Part shown: positions 26,726-38,559 of the stretch, piece by piece
Numbering within the stretch: position 1 is the stretch's first letter
Layout: each line of letters begins with the position of its first letter
Origin: Puffinus mauretanicus
Lineage: Eukaryota; Chordata; Aves; Procellariiformes; Procellariidae
Reading direction: 5' to 3'
DNA: 64,000 nt
NCBI GenBank assembly: GCA_023333565.1
Contig: JAJKFH010000913.1
Coordinates: 496,001 to 560,000 of the forward strand
The notes under the pieces: model-generated
The model's database searches: none
Told to the model about the DNA's origin: nothing
Seen by the model: the letters and a program-made list of their open reading frames with translations, nothing else
Translations under genes and position numbers: made by a program

Positions 26726-27631
26726 CACATTCTCTCCAGAAATGTTCCAAACTCCTGCCCTTCCCTTGAAGATGCTTTGGTTTTGCCCAAAGAAAACTCA
26801 AGTAACTTCCATAAAGAATTAACTAGTTACTATTTGAGTTACAGGAAATATCTGAAATGATTTCTTTAGATTGCATTGTACTTTGAACTGTGACATTTCT
26901 GCCTTCCATCACTCATCAAGCTTTAATGAACAATTATACCTTTCCTCTGAAATATTTCTAGGTTTTGGAGTTAATAGGTGTGTACAACTGTCAGCATGAG
27001 AGTTCTGTTTTCTTTTCACCAAGTAAGCTTTTTGAAAAGTTGCTTTTGATTGTTCATTGATTTGAAGTATCTTAAAGGTTTTATCCTCATTGGTTCATTA
27101 CAGCAATAGAGATTCCAGGAATGTATTTATCATTGGTTTGTTTTATAATTTTATGAATAATGTGGATGAGTGAGCAGCATATATCAGGCATTGCCTTGAA
27201 TTAGGCATTTATTCTGAATGTATATATAACTGCATTAACCAAACTCACTAATCTGCACTGAACCTTCTCTTTTCCCTAGTATATTATAGATTTTAGTAAA
27301 AAAACTTCCTATTTTTGCATTTGTCTTGCAAAAGTAATGATTGAGCATATTCTGACAAAAACAGTTCTAAATACCAGCCTACCCATGTAGTAATAGATAA
27401 TATTTGAATAAAGACACTGATTTCCAAGCAGAAGGTGCTCATTAGAAACATTTTAAATAATCATAATAATTTATTATTCTATAGTGAAATACATAGTGGT
27501 CATATTTGATACAGACAATATAATCAGTTATTCATTCCACAAAATGTATATATAGAGAAGCAGACCAATCATATCATTTTTTCTTTTATGTGTTTTTAAT
27601 AATAAGACTTCCTCAATCAATTTTTAAAAAA
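26726..27631. other. AT-rich intergenic DNA
   Basis: No gene, RNA or repeat family recognised. Only short chance open frames and A/T-rich strings are present. Confidence 0.5.
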
Positions 27632-27885
27632 GCTCCCAAAACAGCTGGAAAGTATAATTTCCTGAGAGTGCACTTCATCCCATTGTCCAGGTTGTAAGTA
27701 AGGACATTAAACTGTATTGGCACTAGCATCTGTGAGTGACACCGGCCACCAGTTGTGTTTTCTGCCACTGACCAAAAGCTGACCCTTCCAGCCTGATGGT
27801 CCAGCCAATTTTCCATCCACCTTAGCATCCATTTACCCAGCCCACATTTCACCAATGTGGCTGCAAGGAGTCTCTGGGACACCGC
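27632..27885 (-). mobile_element. Old CR1 LINE fragment, part 1 (RT domain)
   Basis: Minus-strand sequence encodes a diverged CR1 reverse-transcriptase segment: CGLGKWMLRWMENWLD, then FNVLTYNLDNGMKCTL, aligning with [16 protein letters not shown] and [16 protein letters not shown] of the copy at 54.75 kb. The palm motif FADD that should follow is degraded. This half continues on the far side of the LTR at 27886-28420, so the two pieces are one element interrupted by a later insertion. Divergence is much greater than in the other CR1 copies here, so it is older. Outer ends are approximate. Confidence 0.85.
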
Positions 27886-28009
27886 TGTGGTTTAACCCAG
27901 CAGGCAGCCAAACACCACACAGCCGCTCGCTCACTCCCCGCCCCCCCTCAGTGGGATGGGGGAGAGAATCGGGAAAAAAAGTAAAATTCATTAACTGAGA
28001 TAAAGACAG

Positions 28010-28015
28010 TTTAAT
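28010..28015 (-). promoter_or_regulatory. Polyadenylation signal of the LTR
   Basis: ATTAAA on the minus strand, about 150 bp downstream of the LTR TATA box. This is the common variant of AATAAA and fits the R region. Confidence 0.5.
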
Positions 28016-28160
28016 AGAACAGAAAAGGAAGGGAAAATAATAATAATGATGATAGAATGTAGAAAATGAGTGATGCACAATGCAATTGCTCACCACCCGT
28101 TGACCGATGCCCAGCCAGTCCTGGAGCAGCGATTGCCCCTCCCCAGCCAACCCCCCCAGT

Positions 28161-28167
28161 TTATATA
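28161..28167 (-). promoter_or_regulatory. TATA box of the LTR
   Basis: TATATAA on the minus strand, upstream (in LTR sense) of the ATTAAA signal at 28010-28015. Its position fits a U3 promoter. Activity is unknown. Confidence 0.5.
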
Positions 28168-28420
28168 CTGAGCATGATGTCATATGGTGTGGAACACCCC
28201 GTTGTCCAGTTGGGTCACTGTCCTGACTATGCTCCCTCCCAGTTTCTTGTGCACCTGGCAGAGCATGGGAAGCTGAAAAGTCCTTGAGAATATAAGCACT
28301 ACTTAGCAACAACTAAAACATCAGTGTGTTATCAACATTATTCTCATACTAAATCCAAAACACAGCACTATACCAGCTACTAGGAAGAAAATTAACCCTA
28401 TCCCAGCTGAAACCAGGACA

Positions 28421-28510
28421 GACCCTTTGTCAAAAGCCCTGCTGAAGTCAAACTGCACAGCATCCACTGTCCTCTCCTTGACCACACTGTCTGTCAGGCT
28501 GGCTGGGTCC
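28421..28510 (-). mobile_element. Old CR1 LINE fragment, part 2 (RT motif A region)
   Basis: Directly beyond the LTR the minus strand encodes KERTVDAVQFDFSRAFDKG, which aligns with [20 protein letters not shown] of the younger CR1 copies. It covers reverse-transcriptase motif A, including both aspartate positions of the DFSxAFD string. It joins part 1 (27632-27885) once the LTR is set aside. The distal end is uncertain, since similarity fades near 28490-28510. Confidence 0.75.
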
Positions 28511-29046
28511 GATTACCTCTTGGGTCAACTGTCCAGCTCTTCTCACCTCTCTGTTCCCTGTCACCTTCAGTCCTATCCTTGCTTCCCACAGAAATAGTTT
28601 GGTGACAGTTTGTGGTTCCAATTGCCTGTCTAAATATAAGTGCAGTAGAAAGTTTTTGGATGTTTTGAGGCTTCCTACGCTACCCAAGGAACTATGCTCA
28701 GATCTGCAGAGGCAAAAGTATCAGACAAGAAAGATCATTCTGAAAGGAGATTCAGAGCTCTAGGTGAAGTCTGAATACCATCCTCTCAGGCCACTATGTG
28801 GTATAGGCATAAGAAACCTTAACAATAAACATGCAGAATTTAAAAAGCCTGTTCTAATAGATATGCTGCAATTAACAGAGCAGGGATTTTTCCCATATAT
28901 TTTTCAATTTCCTGAGTAATCTCCCATTTTACTCTGAAGCATCAGATTTGTCTAGAAATCCTATCTTTTCAGAAAAGAGCATAAAGATAACTCTAATTAT
29001 ACCGTCATCTATTACCAGTGTTCCTATTTAAACTAGTTAGGGAGGA

Positions 29047-29098
29047 ATGCAATTCCAAAGTTAGAATATTTGGATGCAATTCCAAAGTTAGAATATTT
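29047..29098. repeat. Tandem duplication, 27-bp period
   Basis: The 25-base string beginning ATGCAATTCCAAAGTTAG occurs at 29047-29071 and again, identical, at 29074-29098. Identity of the two copies suggests a recent duplication. Confidence 0.95.
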
Positions 29099-31236
29099 TT
29101 TTCTGTTCTTTTTAGAATATCTGCCACTGCACTGATAATCTTGCAACCTTGCATTCTCTTTTTCCCAGTTGCATGGTTATGAATATTTAAAAACTAAGAG
29201 CAATACTTTTAAACTTTTTAGACCACACTGTACTGTAGAGTGTAGGATAGTTTTTAGTATGAGCTCTCTACTTCATGCTTCAGCAGTATATAGTTTAGCA
29301 AGAATCTAATAATGTATAACAAAGTTATACAAAATTAATGTAATAAAACCTTGAAGCAAATTGTCCTGCCTATGTACAATTAAGAAGCAGCAGCCTTCAG
29401 AATTTTAATGCTCTTGGAGAAGAGGGATTTGTAAATGGGTTGTTAGCTTTACCTAAAGTTGCTTATAAGCCTCCTGATTTGTAATATACATGTTTAAAAA
29501 AAAAAACACCAACAACTACACATTTAACCAGAATATAACACGAATAGCTAATATAATGAAGGCTGATAATGGCAATTATGGAATTTGTCATAATTTCTTT
29601 CTTAGATGGTTAGTTTGATTTTTATTTGTTTATTCGTTGAGGTCACTGAAATGTGGTTTTGTTGTCCGTGTAGATCTTTTGGTAGAACATTCAGTATTTT
29701 GTCCTGCTGATATTTACCATGGAGAGCCATGCACTCAATTCAGGGTTAATGTTATCCATCTCATTTTGCAAAATAAATTACAAATGGAGGGGGGCATATG
29801 TTCTTTTATATCGTCTTTGTCAACGAAGCTTTCTTATGCATTCTGAATCAATTGTTATGCAGCAACTCAAGCAAATCCAGTTCAGCTAAATGTCAACATA
29901 GTCATAAAAAACAATATCAAGAGTAAATCCTGAAAAAAAAACAACACTGTAACTATACATATATAGTAATATCTTTGAGAGACTGACGGAGGATATACTT
30001 GAAATATCAGATTTATAATTTACATTGAATTTTTGTGATTAGTTTGTGAAGTTCCTTTTAAAGTCAGAATTTTTCTTCTGCACTACTACACATTTTACTA
30101 TCACATATTGACATTTATGCTCATTGTGTTTGATCCATGCAGAATGCATTAATATGGCTTCACATTTTCCTCTGGGGATTTTATTTCCTAACAATATTTA
30201 AGAAAATTCTCTGTAAGAAAAGATGAGAATTGGCAAAAAAGTTTATGTCTGTCTAATAATTTTAATATATCCTGCACATCTTCTGATGTCTGTGTCCTGA
30301 TCTGTAAGATCCTTTTAAGATCATTTGTCGTCTTTTGGGGATTCAAAGAGCAGAACCGACCCCCTCACCTCCCTCTGTGTTCACTTAACTGAACAATTTT
30401 TGGACATACCAACTTTTCAAATTGGCAATTACCACCTGTCCTGCCACCTTTGAACAACCTTGACCTTTGCGATTGGTATCAGGAATCATCATGAGTACAG
30501 CTGACTGGTATCAATTTTCCTGAGAAATACTTTGCACAGGAAAAAAATGTTAGAAAAAATCCTAAGTGGGATGGGATGGCCACTTTAGAAAGCAGAATGA
30601 GAAAACTTATCTTAATCACGGCTTGTTTATATTTCTACTGCAATAACTCTTGCAGGTTCTTATATGAAAATCTGATAGTATTGTTTATATCGGGAATACT
30701 GATGAATAGATTTGTGTCACAGTCTGCTAAATATTGTATGATTCTAAATAATGAATCTCGGACCACTTTGCAATTTACTATTTTGGAGTCTGTCATTGAC
30801 AATGTTCAGTAAAGGACTCCCATACACAAAGCCTGTAATGAAAACTCCGCAGCAGAACTTCTTCCTAGGAAAACTCAATAGTGAGCAACTATGGCAAATG
30901 TCAACATGTACTTTTTCAGATAAGAAATCTTTCTCCTGTTTTATTCTTCTTCTTACAGTGATACATAAGCAAAAATGTGCTAGTAAATATTCTATATTGA
31001 CTGCATAAACAGCTGAAAATGTTTGTGTTCTGTTAAATATTAGAATTGAATACTCCAGTACAATTAATCTACATGAATGCAATTCAGCTAGAAATAGTAA
31101 ATAGTAAGCTGCCTCAGCATCTTTCTCTAGTTTTTAAAATGCCGTGTTCATTGTGGAACATTAGGAAATAAATAAAAAATGTTACAAATGGTACTTTGAA
31201 GCTGGTATTTCAATTAGGTATGATTTTTTCTTATCC

Positions 31237-31255
31237 AAAAAAAAAAAAAAAAAAA
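31237..31255 (+). repeat. A19 homopolymer
   Basis: A run of 19 A. No transposon body is recognised upstream, so I do not interpret it as a poly(A) tail. Confidence 0.95.
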
Positions 31256-32870
31256 GAGTAAATGACTCCCTCAGGGGCAAACACCAGTTATGCTTCCTTC
31301 CATTTAACGAAGTTTAAATGACAGGCCTTGAGAAAACCCTTGCTCTTCCAGTTCAGTACAACGCTGAACTGCACTTAGAGCTTTGCAGTGTACAGTAGCT
31401 TCATTTGACCAGTGTGGATCTTGTATTATTTAGCTCAAGGGACAGAGGAAAAGGGATGTGAAGGAGCAGAATTTGTTTTGCTTTGTTTTTTTTCCTCCTC
31501 TCCACCATGTGAACACAGTGTGATAAAGAGATTATTCTGCTCAAGACTCATGTAGAGGTTACTTTTCATGACCGCGTAGTATGAAAAGTAGTTCTAGCAC
31601 TACAGACTTTAATATTGACAGTGACAGTATTAAGTCAGTGGATACTGGCTGTATCCAAGCATAAACCAAGAGTTTTATGTGTCAATATAGCTGGAGCAAA
31701 GCCATGTGTGTGGATAAAGCCACAACAAAGTACCATTATAATTTCAGATGACTAAAATCTAACTACTTTTGTAAATCCTGTTGTAGATGATTTGGGGGGA
31801 AGATATGGTGCAATTTTAAAATACTGTAATTTCTTATGAAACTATGTGATAAACCATGAGGCATGGAATGCCGCCAAGAAGGTGGGATGGACAAAGCTCT
31901 GAGGCTACCAATATTATGACTTTCATCATTTTTTTTTCTACGTTGATCAAGTAATTGAAGTTATAAAAGCTTCATTTGACACACCTAAGGACCTGCAGTG
32001 TTTTGGGTATAAAAATGTGAATGAGAGATTTTAACTTACCCTAAGTGTAACAACTGTGTGAAGCAACAATATATTGGAGAATTAGGTTATAATAAAAATT
32101 TTAGTCCTGTAAAAAAGTACATTACAACAGTTTAATTTGATAATGTGTATGTGGGCTTGCTCTCGCTTTTATAAATACCATACTGTTTTGATAATTTCCC
32201 AGACACAACTGTGTAATAATTGCATGTCTGGAATGGTTGAAAGCATGAGGCATATATAATCTAAGCAAGTTTTCCTAGAATAATTGTATACTGTCATGTG
32301 TGATTGGCTAAGTGTTATACAAAGTATACAAAACATAAGCAAGCAGGCATCTTTAATTAAATAAAAACACTACTGTGCTGACATTCCTCTTTTTCCATGA
32401 ACTTCAGGAGTGCATTTTTATGATTCAGTCCAATGTGAATGGTTTTTCCTCTCAAGGATAGCCTTGGAATTAGAAGCAGTGGATATTGTGCCGCGCAGAT
32501 ACTTAACCCGACTCTAGAAGTACAGCTGTTTCCCCAATGCCTCGTGCCTGTGCTTTGTGTGACGATAGCTGTGCTGTTCTTAGATCCAAACTGCTATGTC
32601 CTGTAATGTCCTGTACCTCTACTTATTCGCTCAGGAAACTCTGTGATGCATGGCATTGCTGAGTGTCACCCATGCATGCCAGGGCTCAGTGAGAGCTGCA
32701 TGGTGTCCATCTCCATTCCCTATGCCCATCTGAGCAGAGGAGAATTGGCTGACTGAAAATTCTTGTACTCTCAGGGAGTTTCACGAGGGTCAAAGACAGA
32801 ATTTGTCAATAAATGGAAACTGCCACTTAAAATGAAGTTAAAACTGGTTTAGAACTGTTGTGCAAACTTC

Positions 32871-32899
32871 TGGGTATACTTTTGTACAGTATACTTTTG
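32871..32899. repeat. 15-bp-period tandem duplication
   Basis: GTATACTTTTGT occurs twice at a 15-bp interval, an apparent short tandem duplication. Confidence 0.85.
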
Positions 32900-33425
32900 T
32901 TTCAGGAATTTTATACGTTAGCGTTGGTAAGTAGTTTGCAATTTGACTGTCTATAATATTGAGCATAGGCCTGAATTCATGCTTAAACTGAACTTCTGAC
33001 TGTACCCACTTCATGAAGGCAAGCCTATATTCAGATTCTTGATTTTGGGAGAAAGTAGAATGAAAAATCTGACATCACTTTAGCATGAGTCTACACACAT
33101 GCCTGTCTGTAGCATAGATGTAATTGGGTATGCTGTGCCTCCAAGTACCCTACCCCATCTTTTGTCGTCTTTGTCAGAAGATGAAACTGCCATACAGAGT
33201 GAGGGTGTGTGAAGTTTCAGTTCCCAGCTGGCACAAGAACACTTTGGAACAGATTCACTTCTTTATTTCTTCCTCAGTAAAATGAGAATTGTGCCATTTA
33301 CCTTCTAAGACAATTTTGAAGATAAATTCACTAAAAGTTTTAGGTGCTCAGAAAATTTAATGGAGGAGGTTGTATAAATACCCGGGAAAAAAATCAGTGA
33401 ATCCAATCTATTAGGACATACTTAA

Positions 33426-33483
33426 CAGTAGCTTACAATGGATAATTATCCATTGCTTCACTGCTACTGGGCAATTACATTGC
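33426..33483. repeat. Palindrome cluster with 20-bp perfect palindrome
   Basis: CAATGGATAATTATCCATTG at 33436-33455 is a perfect 20-bp palindrome with no spacer and a central TAATTA homeodomain core. It is flanked by a second inverted repeat, CAGTAGC (33426-33432) and GCTACTG (33463-33469), which would extend a hairpin after small internal bulges. A third inverted repeat, GGCAAT/ATTGCC, follows at about 33470-33483. Clustering of three inverted repeats in under 60 bp is unusual. It could be a dimeric homeodomain binding site in a regulatory element, a cruciform-forming site, or chance in AT-rich DNA. Confidence 0.85.
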
Positions 33484-35569
33484 CAGTAAACTAAATTAGT
33501 CCATCTGTGGGTTATGTGTCTCTAGGATATTGAGTTAATTACATTACAGTATATTTTTACTCGTGAAGCAGAAATATCTGGTGATTAAAAGACTGAATAG
33601 TGAATTTGGAGGTGTGGTATAGATGCAGCTCATTGCATAACGTCCTCATTCATCACACTGTCTTGTCTCCCTCAGCTGAGACTCTGAATGAGTTAAACAC
33701 CATTCTGTAAACTTCATTACATTGTGATTAACAGAAAGTAAGTTGGCATTGCCTTCTTGTAGATGAATGCTTTGGATTATTTTGTACATGTCTGTAACCT
33801 AGTTGAGCAATCAGCATGTGATACAGAGCTTTATGTAGCAGGAAGAAGTGATTCAGAAAATCTGAAATCCTTTTAATTTGTCTTAAAATTTTCAGAAGTG
33901 GGTACTTAACAACATAGTTGCATAACCTGAAGCTGAGACTTCCAAAATGTTTATTGTGGCTTAAATGTGCATCAGTGTAGAGGTAATTAAAACAGTCAGA
34001 AGAAAATTTCTGACAAGCTGACATTTTCAAAACAAATAAAGATTCTCCAGATATTTATAACTTTGTGTCAAGGACAATTTATACTCCATGTCATATTACA
34101 ATATTTAATTTGTTTTTGTTGTCATACTATATTAGCTTTAAAAGACTTTTAATATTTCAGCAGCTGCTGCATTGCCCCAGTCAGTACTGAAAAAACATTC
34201 AATACTCAGTGTACACAATATGCCAGGCATGTTCTTTGGATTACTCACCGCTCACCCCTAGGTGAGTATCTTGTACACAAAGTTAGCTTCTGGAAGTAAC
34301 AGAACCCCTATGAGCGAAATTTGGAGGAACAGAGCAGGAAACCATCAGCTTTCATTGCTGCTAGGAATCGTATCTAGTAATGACCTTATGCTCATGGCCC
34401 TACTGACATACATTGTGGTATGTATTGTTAGATGTATCATGCTGTTCTGAATGAGTAAAGGGGCAGAACCTGTCCCTCCCAGAAAAAAGCGAATCGTTCC
34501 CTAAATCGCCATGAATCAACCCTGAATCATGGTCTTGAAGCAGCAGATCAGAGATATCATTTTGTTTTTTATCTACTAGACTTCTGTATGCCCACTCTAA
34601 GAATGGCACACTGTATATTGAATTTGAAATTCTTACTGGTATCAAGAACCTGGGGAAAGTAATATTGCTGTCTCTACCTTGCTTCTAATATATATTTGTG
34701 TGAGAGTTACTCATTAAAACAGATGTTTCAGGGACAGATTTTTTTTTTATTATATCTGTCCTGGTCATTATAGATTTCTTAATTATTTAGAGAGGTCAGT
34801 TAGAATACGTTTAATTTCTATTCTAAATTAGATCTCCTTGTGATGGTTATGAAATATTCTACTTTAATGACCAATAGAAACGTATAGCATTCCAGGATAA
34901 GAATAGGATGATAAATATTATAGGAAAGGTCTGATTATGATAGTATTGCTAAGCCTTTGGGTTTTTTCAGTCCTCTAATTATCAAAATTCTGCAGCAGTA
35001 CTGAAAATATGACACCACACTTGGATTGATAAATCGGAAATGACACAATTCAGAACAGTGCTTTGAACCTGTACCAGAGGTTAAAACTATTAACAGTGAA
35101 GTAGCTTAGTGAAATTAGACTCTACTTGAAGCAAATTGATGTCATTGATTTGTATGACAGGCTGTATTACTCAGCCTTTAGTAAATATGAGTGTATCTGT
35201 GTTAAACAGAGGGTACTGTCACCTTCATATTTTTAAAGACTATCCCAGACCATTCCCACTGTTAAATTTCAATTAAACAAATTTGGTTGGAAAAAATGTT
35301 CTATATGTCTTTTATCTACCCTGAGCTGCTGGCAAAACAAACTGGCTTTTCCATATTTGGGATTTATTAATAATATTTTGAATACCACTGCGCTTTTTAA
35401 GCTGAGTGTGGTGGAATTCTCATGTGGGATTATTAAATGAGTCGATTTGCATTCTAATGAGAACAAATGTTTGGGATTGCATTGTTAAAATGCTAAAACG
35501 GTGTGTGTATAATTATTTTGCAGCTTAGATTCACAGAACTCATTTCCCCAAACTCTTTTTTTTAAATAA
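33484..35569. other. AT-rich intergenic DNA
   Basis: Nothing recognisable beyond short chance frames (for example 33728-34030 and 34400-34645 on the minus strand). Confidence 0.5.
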
Positions 35570-36420
35570 CTAAAGAAACAGAGCATACTGACGGCTGGAG
35601 GGGAGGTGATTAGGGTAATTTAAACTGTTCACAAATGACTTTGCTACCGAATGAAAGCATTTCTTTGGCTTTGCTGTGCTCCTTTCATTATCTTTAAGCG
35701 GCTGCAGTGTTGAGTCCCATAAGAAGTCTCACCAAGCTCTCTTTCCTTGTACAATTTCTCATTTGTATTGATTAATCATTTTGTAATTCCATTCTAGGTT
35801 GCCTTGCTCATCTTTAAGGCATGTGCTGCTTTTTCTTTGCTTGTCTATCCTGTAATGGTTATGTTGTCTCTTCTAATACCTTAGCTTTATCACTGCAAGT
35901 CAAGCTTTAAAACATTAATCCCTTCATGCTTTAATTTCATATTCTATTACCAGAATGAATGCAAATACTGTTTCCTTTTTGCTCTGTTTTAATCATCTTC
36001 ACTACAGCTTTTGCAAATGGTCCAAGAGTAAAGTAAGCTTTTTATTACAAAGTCAAAGATTTGTTCAGCTACTCTTTTCATATATTTTTCCACAACTATT
36101 GCCAAACAAGAATTGTTTACTGCAGGCTTCTGAGATGTTCTGCTGCCTTTCTATTCCCCATCTCGTGCACTGCAAAGCAGCATTGTTTAAAATACTGCTT
36201 TCCTAAGAAAAGCTGTGTGTTGCTTAGGGCATATTACCATGAGGTACTGCGGGGAGGTTTTAATAAAGCCTTGTCTTCCCCCCACCCCACACATGGTATT
36301 ATCTTGTCATAAACAATTGCGGTTGTGAGGTGTGGGTAGGGGCTGCTCTCTAACTTGCTGTGTGAGCCACCAGACACCACTCTGGCATTGTAGACTTATG
36401 TAAAATTTATACACAGAGAC
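35570..36420. promoter_or_regulatory. Possible conserved non-coding region
   Basis: Mixed-composition DNA with many transcription-factor-like strings and little simple repeat. Around 36310-36340 a compact run holds AACAAT (SOX-type core), TGCGGT (RUNX-type core) and AGGTGTG (T-box-type half-site) within about 25 bp. These cores are short and individually common. The regional call rests on appearance and is offered as a place to test conservation, not as an identified enhancer. Confidence 0.2.
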
Positions 36421-38559
36421 CTTAGCAGCTCCATAGTTAAGCTCAAGTTACACTCTTCAAGCAGGTTTTAAATCCCCGAGATTGACACAAACTTTTTTCA
36501 AAGATCCCATCAGAAAACTTGTACCATTTTCAGTAGGAAGAATACATGTTGAATTTTTTAGCTAAAAAATATAGTCTGGCTACAGTTCAGAATTTTAAGT
36601 AATTTATAGTCCTCTATACAGTTTTTTCTGGTTTTTTCAGGTCCTGACCCTTGGTAATTGTGACAATTGCAGGATCCTGATTTCTTTTAAAGCATAATTC
36701 TAGTGTTATCTGAATGAATATTCCTCATTTTTCTCATTAGCAGTAGCATCTTTTGCCAAAGAACCCAAAAGTTTAATTGTCTCCAGTTTTCCTAGGGGAG
36801 AAGGAAGGAGTTGCGTCGTGGGAGACAATTCTAAGTATCACATCAGAGGGCAAAGGGCTGCATATCAATCCCTGCTAACACTCAGGAAGAACAAAAACAT
36901 TCTTTTTCCTTCTCACTGACTATTCTTTTGTTGCTTGTGTAAAAAGCAGGCCTTTGAGTTAGATTAATTATGTTGTATCATACATCTTTCTTGCAAAACT
37001 TAGTTGTGTTTCCAATTCTCCTCTCTCCAACAAACTTGCAGTTGGTAATTGTATATAGGCTGGATAGGAGATTTGTTGGAACTGAGGAACCTGTGCTTAA
37101 ACTGACTCACCTCTGTAAAAGCAGGAAGCTCCACTTCTCTGGAGACTTGAGAATATACCTTACATACCATCTTCTACAGCGCATGATTTGTTTTGCAATC
37201 AAAAACAGACACAAGATTAAGGTATGCTACTCCTCCTTTCTAAGAGTATCCCCACCAAAACAGAGTGTCTGTTGTTGCAGAACTCTGGTTTCTATCAGCA
37301 CAAACAGTAAACTTCTGAAGAGAATTAAAGCAAAATAACACACATGGTGTCTCAATGCAACTTCATAGACATTGTAGCCCCAGAAATACTTCAGTTTTCC
37401 CCTCCACAACTTGCTCACCATTTTCAGCTACTCACAATGTACGTGATCCATGCCAAACCTCCATGTTCAAGTTCATGACCTTTATGTTTACAGAAACAGA
37501 CTATGTGTTTCTATGAAATTAGTGAGAAAAATTATGAATGCATCTGCTAAATTATGGAAGATCTAACTCCATTTTGTATGTTCTTATGGTAACATGAGAA
37601 AGTAATTAATCATTATTAAATCACAATGCTCATCAACTTGTATTTACAACTTAATTAAGAACTGTGCTTTCTAAAAGTGCCAATTAATTACCAGAAGCAC
37701 AAACACCTCTCCACCCACAATATGTTAAATCATTGGTTATCATGACCTTTTATTCTTTCTGTATCTTCACAATATCCTTTAAAATATCACACGCTCCAGG
37801 CTTTTCTCAGAGGCTTTTGACTTCAGGTATGTAGCAGAAGAGTTATCAAACTTCAGAAGCTTGTGGTTTGTGATATTTATTGGCAGTTAGGTTGGCTTTA
37901 GACCCCAGTGTTTTGGGCTGGGGCAATGCTATTGCCTAATGGAGGTTAAAACTCGGCATTCACAGCACAGTGTTTCACCCCGTTTATTTCTGCAGTCTCT
38001 GGTTTAATTATGGCTATTCAGAAAAGAGTGTTCTCTTATCTATTCTTCCAGTTTGTACTCAGCAAAGCAGAAACTGGCAGTCATATGCTAAATTTTGTCA
38101 TTTTTTACCACAGCAAAATTCAGAAAAATTCTGCTATTGTTGGTCAGCTCACTAAATACCTGCAGTGAGTCTGCCCACCCACGTGCATGCTTACACGTCT
38201 GCTTCAGACAACACACACTGCTTAAGAGTGATGTGTAATCTAGACGAGAAGTAGAAAAGCGTTTCTATTCAAATTTTTGCAAATGTTATACCTGGCACTA
38301 AATTGGCATTTATGAAATGTTTCAGAGTTTAACACGCTCAGCAGCAGCCATTGGATATCTCCTTCCAGGAGGTTCCTTCTGGAACCATGGCAGCTTGAAT
38401 CCCACCTGCTGGCTGAGGGAACTCCCATTTAATGTTTATATTAATTGCATTTAACGTTGCATTTAATGTTAACTTCCAGCGATCACTAGTACTGTACCAG
38501 TGAATGTTGCTATAGCCATAGAGAAATTTATCTTTCAGAGAAGAGGTGGCCAGAGGCTC
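36421..38559. other. AT-rich intergenic DNA
   Basis: No gene recognised. Near 38444-38470 a TTGCATTTAACG/TTGCATTTAATG pair forms a short 12-bp tandem duplication. The frame at 36970-37338 (122 codons) has no recognisable domain. Confidence 0.5.

Larger units (their letters stand above)
27886..28420 (-). mobile_element. Avian ERV solo LTR, nested in CR1
   Basis: A 535-bp LTR read on the minus strand, beginning TGTCCTGGTTTCAGCTGGG at 28420 and ending in CA at 27886, so it has the TG...CA ends of retroviral LTRs. I recognise it as the TguLTR5-like group common in neoavian genomes. On the minus strand there is a TATATAA promoter-type box at 28161-28167 and an ATTAAA-type polyadenylation signal at 28010-28015, in the right order and about 150 bp apart. 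No gag, pol or env sequence adjoins it, so it is a solo LTR left by LTR-LTR recombination. The five flanking bases (27881-27885 ACCGC; 28421-28425 GACCC) are not identical, so any target duplication has decayed or the ends are off by a few bases. Confidence 0.85.
28511..33425. other. AT-rich intergenic DNA
   Basis: No gene recognised. It holds a 27-bp tandem duplication (29047-29098), a 19-bp A-run (31237-31255) and a 15-bp-period duplication (32871-32899). The frames at 30744-31082 and 30751-31008 overlap on opposite strands and neither shows a motif. Confidence 0.5.

Noticed and set aside
31237..31255. A19 run as a possible retrogene poly(A) tail
   Set aside because: No coding or transposon sequence upstream and no flanking target duplication visible.
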